A DNA stretch of 64,000 nucleotides from Micropterix aruncella (taxonomy: Eukaryota > Arthropoda > Insecta > Lepidoptera > Micropterigidae), in the NCBI GenBank assembly GCA_944548615.1, contig OX155963.1, forward strand, positions 30,407,985-30,471,984, read 5' to 3'. Made by a program: the position numbers and the translations under genes. Under the pieces are notes generated by a model. It was not told the DNA's origin. It worked only from the letters and a program-made list of their open reading frames with translations, and ran no database searches. Positions 21,368 to 31,436 of this stretch are shown piece by piece (the stretch's first letter is position 1; the number at the start of each line of letters is the position of its first letter).

Positions 21368-24300
21368 TCAAAGGTCAGCTAGTAGCCCGGTACTTCTTAC
21401 CAGACCAAGTAGGTCACTGACCTTCAAGTTGGGCAGATCGCTGGGTTCGAGAAAGGCTCGTCCCAGTAAACTGTGTCTTTTGGCGGCGAGCCCTGGATAG
21501 CGGCCAACAATGTGTATGCTGTCTTCAGGTTCCTCGCCACATATTCGGCAATCCTTGCTCTCAGTCAAGCCAAGGTTGAATAGATGAGCTCTAAGGGTCG
21601 TGTGTCCAGTGAGGAGACCGATAGTGGTTCTAAGGTTCTTCTTGCTCATGTCAAGTAGGGCCTTGGTTTTCTTCTGTAGTGGTTGCTCCATCATGGCTTT
21701 TGCCTGGCGACATCCCTGACTCTGTTTCCAGGAAGCCCGATGTTCCTGCTCCAAGCAGTCCCTGATGATTTTCTTACCTGTAGCGAAGGGGACCCCTACA
21801 GCTGGCTCCACTGGGCAATCCAGTGTGCCCAGTTTTGCCAGTCTATCGGCCTCTTCGTTTCCGGGTATGCCTTGGTGACCCGGTATCCATATTAGGGTGA
21901 TTTTGTTGGATTTTCCCAATTTGTTGAGCTCCTGCATGCAGTCCCAGACCACAGAAGATTCTGTGGTGGCTTTAGCCAGAGCGTCCAGTGCTGCTCTGCT
22001 GTCAGAGCAGATGAGGATTTGTCTGTTTTTTACCTCAAGTCGACTTTGTAGTTTTATGCATTCCAATATGGCAAGTACCTCGGCTTGGAAAACCGTAGCG
22101 TATTGTCCAAGGGGGATGCTGATTCTGTGGTTGGTTTTGGGGCCGTACACGCCTGCCCCAAAACGTCCATTTGTTCCTGATCCGTCGGTGAACCAGGCGT
22201 CTGCGTTGTGGCTTTGAAGCCACTGCGGATTTTTCCATTCTTCCCTGGTGGGGATTAGGATTTTATAGGATTTCTCTACCGAAATTTTTTTCCGTAGTCG
22301 ATCCTGGGTCAGAGTGAATGGGCTTTTGTGGAGGAGGTTTAGCTCAAGATGATTGTGCCCTCCACGCTTCCACTCGCCCAAACACTTCAGTCTGTATGCT
22401 GTAAGTCTGGCGGAGTGGATGATGAGCTTGTCCAGAGGCGGGCAGCAGAGTGCCACCTCTAATCCCGCTGTTGGGGTGGTCTTCATGACGCCAGTTGCAG
22501 CCCTCAGGTTACCTTGAAGGCTTTTAAGCATTTTTACTGTCTCAAGCTTTTTCACCCTGGACCACCAGACTATTGCAGCATAGGTTAGTCTAGGCAGCAG
22601 TACTGCCCTGTAGAGCCATAAGGCGACCCTGGGTTTGAACCCCCAGGTTTTTCCCATGACTCTTTTGCACGTCCACAGCGAGGCATAGAAGGTTGTTCTC
22701 TTGCGCTCGAGGTGGTGCTTCCAATTGAGCTTTGGGTCTAGATAGACTCCAAGGTATTTGACTACTGTAGCGTATTCTATCTCCTTATCCCAGAGCTTGA
22801 GACACTCAACGGGTTCGGGTTTGTATTTTCTGGTGAAAATCATGGCCTTAGTCTTGCTTGGATTAGCGGATAGACCTCTGGCCTGGCACCAGTCTTGGGT
22901 GGTCTTAAGTGCTTTGTCCATGAGCTCCTTAAGTATTGATAGGAAGTTTCCTCTGACTACTATGGCCACGTCATCAGCGTAGCCGTAGACAGAGAGGCCT
23001 AGGTTTTGTAGATCTATTAGGAGTTCGTCTACAACGATGCTCCACAAGAGGGGGGAGATGACTCCACCCTGTGGACAGCCCTTGGCAGGGATTCCCGTGA
23101 TGGAGGTGTCGCCTTGATAGACGGTCAGATTCCTATTTGATAGCATACTCAATGTCCAGTCAATAATGGTCTCTGGTATTCCTCGTCTGTGCATAGCGTT
23201 TTTTATAGTTGCATATGATGTGGTGTCAAATGCTCCTTCGATGTCTAGGAATACTCCCAGAGCGTAACCTTTCGCCGCTAACTGTGTCTCTATTATGCTC
23301 ACCGGGTGATGTAGGGCAGTGTCCGTAGATCTGCCCTCCCTATAGGCATACTGATCATCAGCAAGCGGTTGAAGAGCTAGGTGGTTGTTTTTCAAGTAGC
23401 CGTCAACTAGTCTCTCCATTGATTTCAGGAGAAAGGAGGTGAGGCTAATGGGTCTGTAGTCTTTGGCAAAGATGTGGCCGTTCCTGCCTGCCTTTGGAAT
23501 GAACGTGACTCTTGCGCTGCTCCAGGCATGAGGGACGTGTCTGAGGGCTATGCTCGCTCTGAGTACCTTTGTTAGAGGGCCCAGCAGCTGGCTTAACCCT
23601 TTTTGTAGTAGGACTGGGTATATTCCATCCGGTCCAGGTGATTTGTAGGGGTCGAAGGTGCTCACGGCCCATTCTACTGCTTTTGGATTAACTATCTTGG
23701 CTGCAAGGGCCCACTCCCTGGGCTTGTGGAGCCTCTTGGAGTTCTCCCCTGCGGCAATTGGGTGTGAGGATTCCTGGAAGCCCGGAAAGTGTGTTTCCAT
23801 TAGGAGCTTCAAGGTTTCCTTGGTGTCGCTTGTGTGTCCCCCCTCTGGTCGTTTAAGGCATCCCAGCTGGGGGCGGTTGTTAGAGCTGAGGATCTTGTTG
23901 AGCCTGGAGGCTTCGGAAGCTGTTTCCACGCTCTCACAAAAGTCCCTCCAGCTTCTTCGTTTGGCTTTAACAATGGCCTTGTTGTATTCGTTTCGGGCGT
24001 TTTTGTATTCCTCCCAAAGATGTTGCGAGTTAGTGTTGTGATTTCTCGCCCTATTGAAACACCTTCTCAGCGTAAGCCTGAGCTTGGTCAGCTCTGGGTT
24101 CCACCATGGGACCTTTTTTGAGAGGTTTTTTTGTTTCAAAGGGCAATTCTGCTCGTAGGCGTCTATAACGGCATTAGACAGTGATAGTGCAGCTGTTTCT
24201 AGTTGCTCTTTGGTGTGGAATCGATTCGGAACCGTGGTGAGCTTGATAGCCAGGTCCCTATCGTATCCTTCCCAGTTGGTATTTCTAGGGTTGCGAGCCC

Positions 24301-25000
24301 ACTGAATTTCCAATGAGTGCCGAAGCGTTAGATGGATCTGCCTATGGTCCGAGCCTGAGGGTTCATCTGAGACCCTCCAGTCTTGAACCAGGTCGGCCAC
24401 TTCTTTTGTGCAGATCGTGATGTCCAGTACCTCCTGTCTTCTTGAGTCTATGAAGGTAGGTTCTGTTCCTCTGTTGAGGATGGTGAGTTCATTGCCTAGG
24501 ATAAAGTCATGCAGACTTACCCCCCTCGGGTTTATGTTGGAACTACCCCAGCACACGTGGTGGGAGTTCGCATCGCAACCCAGAAGGAGTTGGAGCCCGC
24601 GTTGTTTCGCATATGTCACTAGGTTGGTTATATCTTCTTGCGGTGGCAGGTCAGTGGAGTCATAAGGCATGTATGCTGACCCAATGAGTAGATCCACCGT
24701 TCTGTCTCCTGTCAAGTTGATTTTTGTTAAAACGACCGTTAGGTCATCGCCGCTGAGTTGTGGCAGAAAAGTGGCTGTGACGCCCTTAGTGACCACGCAG
24801 GTCCTGAGTTTCCGAGTCGGTTGGGCCTTATGAATGGTTCCGCAACCTCCTAATCCACTTATAGTATCCCTAACAATCCAAGGTTCTTGGATTAGTGCTA
24901 TACTTGTCTGCGCCACAGCCATGCTCCTGGTTAATATCGCCGAGGCGCTTTTTCTGTGGTGCAAGTTGATCTGGATTATGGGGACTTTTAGGTGGTTCAT
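21368..25000 (-). CDS. LINE C ORF2: endonuclease, reverse transcriptase, RNase H (1210 aa, intact)
   Basis: A complete frame without stops. The apurinic-type endonuclease is at about residues 1-230 (IQINLHHRKSASAILTRSMA, ALIQEPWI, LLLGCDANSHHVCWG, SGSDHRQIHL). The RT is at about 440-770: GPDGIYPVLLQKG, ARVTFIPKAGRNG, FLDIEGAFDTTSY with the first catalytic Asp, GCPQGGVISPLLWSIVVDEL, YGYADDVAIVV, VKYLGVYLDPKLNW. RNase H is at about 950-1080, with DGSGTNGRFGAG, AEVLAILE, ICSDSRAAL and GNEEADRLAKLG supplying D-E-D-D. A C-terminal zinc-binding-like segment begins CRICGEEPEDSIHIV. The product would nick target DNA, copy the element RNA and degrade it. The start ATG overlaps the ORF1 stop as ATGA (25000-24997). 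Oddity: the last metal-ligand position is Tyr (GRYPG), whereas the sister copy has Cys (GRCPG). Confidence 0.95.
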   Translation of the reverse strand: MNHLKVPIIQINLHHRKSASAILTRSMAVAQTSIALIQEPWIVRDTISGLGGCGTIHKAQPTRKLRTCVVTKGVTATFLPQLSGDDLTVVLTKINLTGDRTVDLLIGSAYMPYDSTDLPPQEDITNLVTYAKQRGLQLLLGCDANSHHVCWGSSNINPRGVSLHDFILGNELTILNRGTEPTFIDSRRQEVLDITICTKEVADLVQDWRVSDEPSGSDHRQIHLTLRHSLEIQWARNPRNTNWEGYDRDLAIKLTTVPNRFHTKEQLETAALSLSNAVIDAYEQNCPLKQKNLSKKVPWWNPELTKLRLTLRRCFNRARNHNTNSQHLWEEYKNARNEYNKAIVKAKRRSWRDFCESVETASEASRLNKILSSNNRPQLGCLKRPEGGHTSDTKETLKLLMETHFPGFQESSHPIAAGENSKRLHKPREWALAAKIVNPKAVEWAVSTFDPYKSPGPDGIYPVLLQKGLSQLLGPLTKVLRASIALRHVPHAWSSARVTFIPKAGRNGHIFAKDYRPISLTSFLLKSMERLVDGYLKNNHLALQPLADDQYAYREGRSTDTALHHPVSIIETQLAAKGYALGVFLDIEGAFDTTSYATIKNAMHRRGIPETIIDWTLSMLSNRNLTVYQGDTSITGIPAKGCPQGGVISPLLWSIVVDELLIDLQNLGLSVYGYADDVAIVVRGNFLSILKELMDKALKTTQDWCQARGLSANPSKTKAMIFTRKYKPEPVECLKLWDKEIEYATVVKYLGVYLDPKLNWKHHLERKRTTFYASLWTCKRVMGKTWGFKPRVALWLYRAVLLPRLTYAAIVWWSRVKKLETVKMLKSLQGNLRAATGVMKTTPTAGLEVALCCPPLDKLIIHSARLTAYRLKCLGEWKRGGHNHLELNLLHKSPFTLTQDRLRKKISVEKSYKILIPTREEWKNPQWLQSHNADAWFTDGSGTNGRFGAGVYGPKTNHRISIPLGQYATVFQAEVLAILECIKLQSRLEVKNRQILICSDSRAALDALAKATTESSVVWDCMQELNKLGKSNKITLIWIPGHQGIPGNEEADRLAKLGTLDCPVEPAVGVPFATGKKIIRDCLEQEHRASWKQSQGCRQAKAMMEQPLQKKTKALLDMSKKNLRTTIGLLTGHTTLRAHLFNLGLTESKDCRICGEEPEDSIHIVGRYPGLAAKRHSLLGRAFLEPSDLPNLKVSDLLGLVRSTGLLADL

Positions 25001-25570
25001 TTTGCTGTACCTCCTTCCGTTCCCTCCACTGCGTCCGACTCCTTCCTAGGCGTATTATCGAGCAGCCTTACGGATGCCCGTGCTAGCCCACAGTAGGGTC
25101 GGAAGTTGCAGGCCCTGAGAGTGGCCAATGAGGAGTCGCTCACCAGACAGGCGAAGTGGACGCTCGAGGCATCCTTCTTCGTGCTCCCCCTAGCGACGGC
25201 CCACCCATCGGTCTTCAGACCTGGGTTTTGCCTGTCGAGGAGTAGAAGTACTTTCTCGACAGTGTACTTGGGCTCCTCCACGTGGACCACCACTCGATGG
25301 CGTTTGGGCAGCTCATCGACCGGCAGCACACACACGGATTCACCTTGGACGAGTAAGTCCGTGGAAAGGCTTCTGAGCCAGTTCCCCGTCTCCTCATCTG
25401 CGCACGAGAAGACGATTGCACCGTCCCTCTCCCAGCTGCCGGTAAAGGATGGTGTTTTAGTGCCAACAGGAATTTCCATGATGGCGTCCACAATCTTGTC
25501 CCGGATGGCTTCTATGTCGCCGGCTTCAAGTTTTTTGTCAGGGTAGCCCCTTATTATGAGGGCTAGCCTG
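24997..25570 (-). pseudogene. LINE C ORF1, C-terminal part (DUF4780-like)
   Basis: About 190 codons, open to the 5' truncation: ALIIRGYPDKKLEAGDIEAI, FTGSWERDGAIVFSCADEET, KRHRVVVHVEEPKYTVEKVL, LLDRQNPGLKTDGWAVARGS, ACLVSDSSLATLRACNFRPY and CGLARASVRLLD. This matches what I know of the DUF4780 domain found in insect retrotransposon ORF1s. It probably binds element RNA. The N-terminal part is missing. It ends in a TGA overlapping the ORF2 ATG by the 4 bp ATGA, suggesting coupled termination and re-initiation. Confidence 0.75.
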
Positions 25571-25585
25571 AGGGAAGAATGGAAA

Positions 25586-26577
25586 AATCCCCACCAGGGA
25601 AGAATGGAAAAATCCGCAGTGGCTTCAAAGCCACAACGCAGACGCCTGGTTCACCGACGGCTCAGGAACAAATGGACGTTTTGGGGCAGGCGTGTACGGC
25701 CCCAAAACCAACCACAGAATCAGCATCCCCCTTGGACAATACGCTACGGTTTTCCAAGCCGAGGTACTAGCCATATTGGAATTCATAAAACTACAAAGTC
25801 GACTTGAGGTAAAAAACAGACAAATCCTCATCTGCTCTGACAGCAGAGCAGCACTGGACGCTCTGGCTAAAGCCACCACAGAATCTTCTGTGGTCTGGGA
25901 CTGCATGCAGGAGCTCAACAAATTGGGAAAATCCAACAAAATCACCCTAATATGGATACCGGGTCACCAAGGCATACCCGGAAACGAAGAGGCCGACAGA
26001 CTGGCAAAACTGGGCACACTGGATTGCCCAGTGGAGCCAGCTGTAGGGGTCCCCTTCGCTACAGGTAAGAAAATCATCAGGGACTGCTTGGAGCAGGAAC
26101 ATCGGGCTTCCTGGAAACAGAGTCAGGGATGTCGCCAGGCAAAAGCCATGATGGAGCAACCACTACAGAAGAAAACCAAGGCCCTACTTGACATGAGCAA
26201 GAAGAACCTTAGAACCACTATCGGTCTCCTCACCGGACACACGACCCTTAGAGCTTATCTATTCAACCTTGGCTTGACTGAGAACAAGGATTGCCGAATA
26301 TGTGGCGAGGAACCTGAAGACAGCATACACATTGTTGGCCGCTGTCCAGGGCTCGCCGCCAAAAGACACAGTTTACTGGGACGAGCCTTTCTCGAACCCA
26401 GCGATCTGCCCAACTTGAAGGTCAGTGACCTACTTGGACTGGTAAGAAGTACCGGGCTACTAGCTGACCATTGACCTAACCACACAGTGGGTAGTTACAA
26501 AAGACCTTACAGATCTAGGTGACATCAAGGGCTGGAAACAAGCCCCCCACTCCATCTACTACTACTACTACTACTAT
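25586..26577 (+). mobile_element. LINE C second copy, right part (+)
   Basis: Continuation of the plus-strand copy begun at 21006. It includes the end of ORF2, a 3' UTR nearly identical to that of the inserted element ('ccacacagtgggtagttaca', 'ggctggaaacaagcccccca') and a (CTA)n tail at about 26556-26576. Apart from the insert, this 5'-truncated copy reads through in frame. Confidence 0.9.
25599..26474 (+). pseudogene. LINE C second copy: RNase H and C-terminal zinc segment
   Basis: Open frame covering EEWKNPQWLQSHNADAWFTD, GSGTNGRFGAGVYG, RNase H (AEVLAILE, ICSDSRAAL, GNEEADRLAKLG) and the C-terminal CRICGEEPEDSIHIVGRCPG. It differs from the minus-strand copy at only a few residues over 260 (for example EFIKL/ECIKL, AYLFN/AHLFN, TENKD/TESKD, GRCPG/GRYPG). 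Here the C2HC set of metal ligands is complete. 5' coding is supplied by 21006-21270 across the insertion. Confidence 0.85.
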
Positions 26578-27120
26578 CTGCATCCAAACTTTTCTCTGGT
26601 CGTAACGGTCTCTGTTTTATCGGGTTCAGAAGAGGGAGGAAGAGAGAGTGCACTATAATATAGCCTGCGCACTTGACTGCTACCGAACAATGGACTCTGA
26701 TAAGACTAAAGTAGTCACTAGAATCTACAATGCAGTCGCTATGGCCGAACACGGCTAGAAGGATATATATATAGTGATGGATTGTATACGTCGAAGGCCC
26801 TGTGTTGACTGCTGCATCAGTATACGACATTGACCAGTGTGATTATATCCGATTGACTCACTCGAGTGGATTAGTTCATCTATTAATCATCATATATATT
26901 CAACATACATCATATATATTTAACAAACAGAAAGCACGTAATCCCAAAAATGAGGACAAGTTTTGCACAGAAACATTTTTCTTACTTGCTCCTTGACTGT
27001 TCAACAAAATGAATAGTATTATGCGCTATACGCAACATGCTAATATGGTAGCCCATAATGATATAATAACAAACGAAGTTTGAAATCATGTCCTATTATT
27101 TCAATATTATTTAAATAAAG
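26578..27120. other. Unassigned spacer
   Basis: No coding motif or family repeat seen. 'catatatattcaacatacat' with 'catatatatttaacaaac' near 26890-26930 is a small AT-rich direct repeat. Confidence 0.45.
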
Positions 27121-27772
27121 ATGTCAATTACGTTCCCGGTCCACCAATCGACCGGGAGGGTATTGGGAACGCGTATTTTTTTCTAGAAATATCCATTTTG
27201 ACCACCCCTGAGACAATTAAGACCATTATCAGTTTGAAGTCTGTCTGTCTGTGGGTCTGTTGTGGGTATTCCTCCACTGTAGTGTCCACACGCTTAATCC
27301 TATTGGGCAGAAATTTAGCTTGCATGTTTTGGTTTAAATCGATCTACCTGAGGGCGCAATAGTCCTATTGCGCCCTCAGGTAATCTCGAAATATTGGACG
27401 TATAGACTTCAAATTTGGTACCCAGATGCCTTGTTGGGCCGAAAAGTAGCCAAGGACTGATTTAATTTGAATATTGATTTAATGCATAAATCGCCACAAT
27501 CTTTTCATCTCATGCCATGACCAAATGATGCCTGCATATCAAATTTTAGTTCAATCGGATTAAGCGTTTGGGCGCTATCGTGGAGGAATACACACATACA
27601 TACACACACACAGACAAATGGACAAACTTCAACCAGGAAATGGTCTTAATCGTCTCAAGAGGGCTCAAAATGGATATTTCCGTCTTCATCTCGAAAAAAA
27701 AATTTTGCGCGTTAACAATACTTTCTCTCCTGGTCCGTTGGTGGGCCAGAAGAGCAAAATACAAAAGCTAAT
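27121..27772. mobile_element. Fold-back pair of family J repeats (copy 3)
   Basis: The left arm (27121-27335) and the reverse complement of the right arm (27525-27772) match: 'gaaatatccattttga', 'gagacaattaagaccatt'/'gagacgattaagaccatt', 'tattcctccac' and 'acgcttaatc'. Outer ends resemble 'ccggtccacca' with 'gaccgg' hairpin sequence. The middle contains a near-perfect stem (27345-27362 against 27365-27382) beginning 'tacctgagggcgcaatag'. No coding capacity. It probably arose from two J copies in opposite orientation, or represents a full fold-back element. Confidence 0.7.
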
Positions 27773-30313
27773 TTGTTTTTTAAATTAAACTTTTTTGGGG
27801 GTATTTGCTAATATCTAACTCGCTTTATGACTAGTAGCCTTATAAAGGTTGGGAACCGCTGCTGTAATACATTGTTCATCTATTTCTGTTTGTTCATTGG
27901 TAACGAAGGGATAAATACCCCTCTGTTGAGGCATTTACCCGAGCAAAGAGGAGCATTCGCTCGTGCCGCGTGCCGCGCCAATCTGCATACTGAGACATGA
28001 ACTTTCTAGTATCGGCCCCTCCGTAATGATATGATGCGAGAAGCGGCTTTTCATTTTGCAGTCAAAGTACCGCCGTCCGTGCTTGTCAGTCAGGTAACCC
28101 ATTGCAATTTAGTCTAAGCCGTTTTAATTATTTGTTGAAAGTCAATTGCTGTTTTTAATATTATATTAAATAGCTTTTATTATAAAGTACTACGTAAGCC
28201 GATTATAATTTACACCTATGGAGATGTTCATATACTTGCTCTCCTTTATCGTATACTCGCTAAATCAACACCATCCTACCCACGAGATTATAGAGCCATT
28301 AAGTTTACACGGTCTCGGACAATTTATTCAAAATTCCTTGTTATAAATACTGATTTCTACTCGTACTCTTTCTGTGTCCATGGAGCAAGACTGGCAGCAA
28401 ATATACGAAAATTTCCGTATTTCTTTATTGACCGTACGAAAAATGTTCATGCATATGTCGAGTAATGGAGTTTCAACAGAATTCCTTGGGTCATGGGGTT
28501 CCTCATGGGTCTTTTTTCCCCCGGGTGCTGGGTTCAAAAGTTATTGACGTAAAAACGAAATACGACGTCATTTTTAAAAAATGATGGCTTGAGCACAGCT
28601 CTAATTTAAGAATTTTGATATGAAGTCTTTATATTTATTTTGATAGTTAAAAAACGCGTTCTAACGTATCTATCCATTCCCGTTTGGCCGATGTTGTAAA
28701 TTAAACTGCAATGGGCTCTTGCATTACGCAGCACGCGTTGCCACTGGATCGCTAATTAATTAATCAACTGCTCTCCATGCATACGATTTTGATCGCGATC
28801 GCTTTATGCGAGGAGCGGCCCGCCCAGTTGAGATATCCCCATACCACCAGTCAATACTTTAACATCATAATTATTGACTAGCTATCTAAAACCGTGTGTC
28901 TGTAATACGCCCTGCTAGACACAATTATGATATTAGAATAGAATAGTCTATTCAGGTCTGCAATGGCAATCTGCAATGGCTTTGGATCGAGGGTTGCAGA
29001 AATATGCGCATTTTAGCTATGCTATTGGGTCCTTACCCGTGAAGTTGCAGTTCCATAAAGAAAATTTATGGCCAATAACTTTGTATGAAATATATATATT
29101 TAATTAATAGAAATATTGACCCCTTTTATCTATGCAGGTTTGTCATTATAATGGGAGTTACTTAATTCCTCTGCTGTAAAACTCTCGTGGACAGGAACTA
29201 ATGAATGCTTCGAAGGCGTTTTCACCGACTCTTCAAAGATGTTTTTTTCATTTGTAAAAAGTTATTTAAATTATGAAAAAAAAAACGAAACTATTGGAGC
29301 AAGATCTGATAAGTACGGCGGGTGACCAAGAGCCTCCAGCCGTAACTCCTGCAACTTTGCGACAGAAGCAGTGGCGATGAGCGATGGACCAGGCTTGGTT
29401 ATTTAATAACGAGCTTCTCCATCATTGTTTGCAGTTCTTAACAGTACACATTTAATGTAACTGTATAGCTAGACTGCATGAAGCTGTAATAGAAAACACC
29501 GGCACAGTATCTCATATTTGAAAATAATGCTAATCATAATTTAAAAATAATATTGTATATTTATATACATTATTATGCATATATTGATAGTGCCATATTT
29601 TTATTTATGTTATTTCATGTATTTTTAAGCACTGCTTTTAAAATTGTATTTATATATTTTAATTAATTATAAATATGTTTACACCATATAGCATCTATTA
29701 TTTATTAAAATCGTATTTACGTATATGTGTATTTGCCATATTGTATTACCTACATTTCGTATTTTGATTTGTATTATAGTGTTATTTATTTATTCTGATA
29801 TATTATTCAATCTTAATTAAGTACATTCATTGAATATAAAAATAAAAAGTTTCTTTTACTTTAATTAGGCTAATTGTTACGTAAGTTGCTTTACTTATTT
29901 CAATTATTTACTCTGACCCGCCTAGATACGGGACATTTAAGTCCTAGTTAGGTGGGCACTGAGCATTAGCTGCATTTCGGTGTTCATTTTTTCCGAGTTA
30001 CTTATAACATTGATAACAATGGGGCTAAATGTACAAACAAAGAAATGAATAAAGTATTAAATAATATTAAAATATTAAAATGCAAATTTTCAACTTTACC
30101 ATGGTTGCACAAAGGAATATATTTGAGCAAAAACAAATGACGGAGATACAAATTAACAGCTGATTCTTAAATAATAATAACATGGCCTTGAATTAAAATT
30201 TATTTGATTTTGAAATTCCAACTAAAACCCAAATTATCTAAGTTCAAAATAGCCAGTGTGAAAAAAACATCAATTAGGTACAAATATTTAACGTACAAAT
30301 AATCCCACAGCAC
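27773..30313. other. Long spacer, no element assigned
   Basis: No coding motif. 27900-28110 and 28670-28860 are GC-richer and non-repetitive; the latter contains 'cgctaattaattaatcaa', a homeodomain-like AT core in otherwise mixed sequence. 29100-30300 is very AT-rich. A T-rich tract followed by AG and a downstream CAG/GTAA occur at 28047-28096, but an exon cannot be supported. Confidence 0.35.
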
Positions 30314-30341
30314 CTCTCTCTCTCTCTCTCTCTCTCTCTCT
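30314..30341 (+). repeat. (CT)n microsatellite
   Basis: About 14 uninterrupted CT units. Confidence 0.95.
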
Positions 30342-31212
30342 TCAGGGCATTTTTTAACGGGAAGTCATGCTCTCCCACTCAAAGTTAGGGCAATACTCCT
30401 TATATCCCACTTCATAACATTTCGTTTCTATCTTACTCTTTCTCTATTCACGCAACCGTCTATGGAGCCACCCCCTTTTAATTATTAGAAGTGCTAGGAC
30501 GCTTTCCAACTTCAAAGAGTTGTTGAAAAGGTATTATTACTTATCCCAGTAACTACACTTTTTCGCCTTTGCTATCCCCTCCTTTTTCTTTCCCGTTCGT
30601 AATGGCATTGTCTTCTTAAAACTAAGTAATATTTTGAATTTTTATGTTTAAAAAGTGCTGTTTTCATAATATTGCTAAAGCAGACAATTATTATTTCCGT
30701 CATATGTATTGGTTGGAAGCAACTTATTGTCGTGATTAAATCACGTGGTGATAAGTTCGCTTTTGTATGATTTATGCAATGAAAAGTTTTTGAATTGAAT
30801 TAAATTTGCGATGCGCGAAATATGTATCAGTTCGTAGCTGAAACAATTTACGAATGGCTACTCATGATTTTCGATTATTTTTCAAGTGTATATGGTCACA
30901 TCTTCTGGCGCTAATATACGGCAGGGCATCGATTGTTTTCGAAACGCCGTAACGGTTCCGTGGAACCATTTCACACCGTTTAACAGTCTAAGCGAGTGCG
31001 TATGACAAACTGTCGAAGCGAGTTCGTATGCGAGTGCGTATGACAAAGTCAAGATCACGATCGAGAGATCGAGCGCACCGTGTAATCAAACCAATTACAC
31101 TGCTCTAAATGCTTAGAGTAGTGCGGAACGTTTAGCTTTTATAGGCGCTGAATACCATTCGATCTACTTTATAGATTGCTATTACTTACAGATTCCTCAT
31201 TATAGTGTTGAC
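30342..31212. other. Unassigned spacer
   Basis: No gene seen. The string 'gcgagtgcgtatgacaaa' occurs twice at about 30993 and 31031, a small local duplication next to the F-type repeat. Confidence 0.4.
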
Positions 31213-31336
31213 TCTTACGGTTCCGTGCGGCTTGGGGTTGATCGCGGTCGGTTCAACTCACGGTTCAGCTTCCATCCGGTAGCCTCCTCAAAGAGGGACT
31301 AACCTGGAAGGCCGCTGTGAACTCTGCCTGCGGCTG
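31213..31336 (-). repeat. GC-rich repeat family F, copy 2 (3' end only)
   Basis: Matches the reverse-strand 3' end of F: 'ggttccgtgcggcttgg', 'ggttcagcttccatccggta', 'gcctcctcaaagaggga' and 'aacctggaaggccgc'. It is joined directly to a half copy of MITE K. Confidence 0.7.
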
Positions 31337-31425
31337 GTACATGTGCGAATGAGACAGCGCAGTGCGTTAGAGCGGAATGTAAAATGAACGATCGTATCTT
31401 TTCCCGCACAAAAAATACCTGCTGA
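31337..31425 (+). repeat. Palindromic MITE family K, half copy 2
   Basis: Matches the reverse complement of the right arm of K1: 'gcgaatgagacag', 'ttagagcggaat', 'gaacgatcgt' and 'atacctgctgaac'. Only one arm is present. Confidence 0.6.
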
Positions 31426-31436
31426 ACATTACCATC

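Larger units (their letters stand above)
21271..25571 (-). mobile_element. LINE C, near-full-length non-LTR retrotransposon inserted into its own family
   Basis: A 4.3-kb element on the minus strand. It has a 5'-truncated ORF1 with DUF4780-like sequence, an intact ORF2 with endonuclease, RT and RNase H, a ~110-bp 3' UTR and a (TAC)n tail (21271-21285). It sits in a plus-strand copy of the same family, flanked by the 12-bp duplication aatccccaccag (21259-21270 and 25586-25597). Between the 5' end and the right duplication are 14 extra bases (25572-25585) that copy the adjacent target. The RNase H places it with LOA/I/R1-type LINEs; the exact clade is uncertain. Confidence 0.9.

Noticed and set aside
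28047..28096. Possible 32-nt microexon (T-rich tract, AG, then CAG/GTAA)
   Set aside because: Splice-like motifs are common by chance and no neighbouring exons of a host gene are visible.
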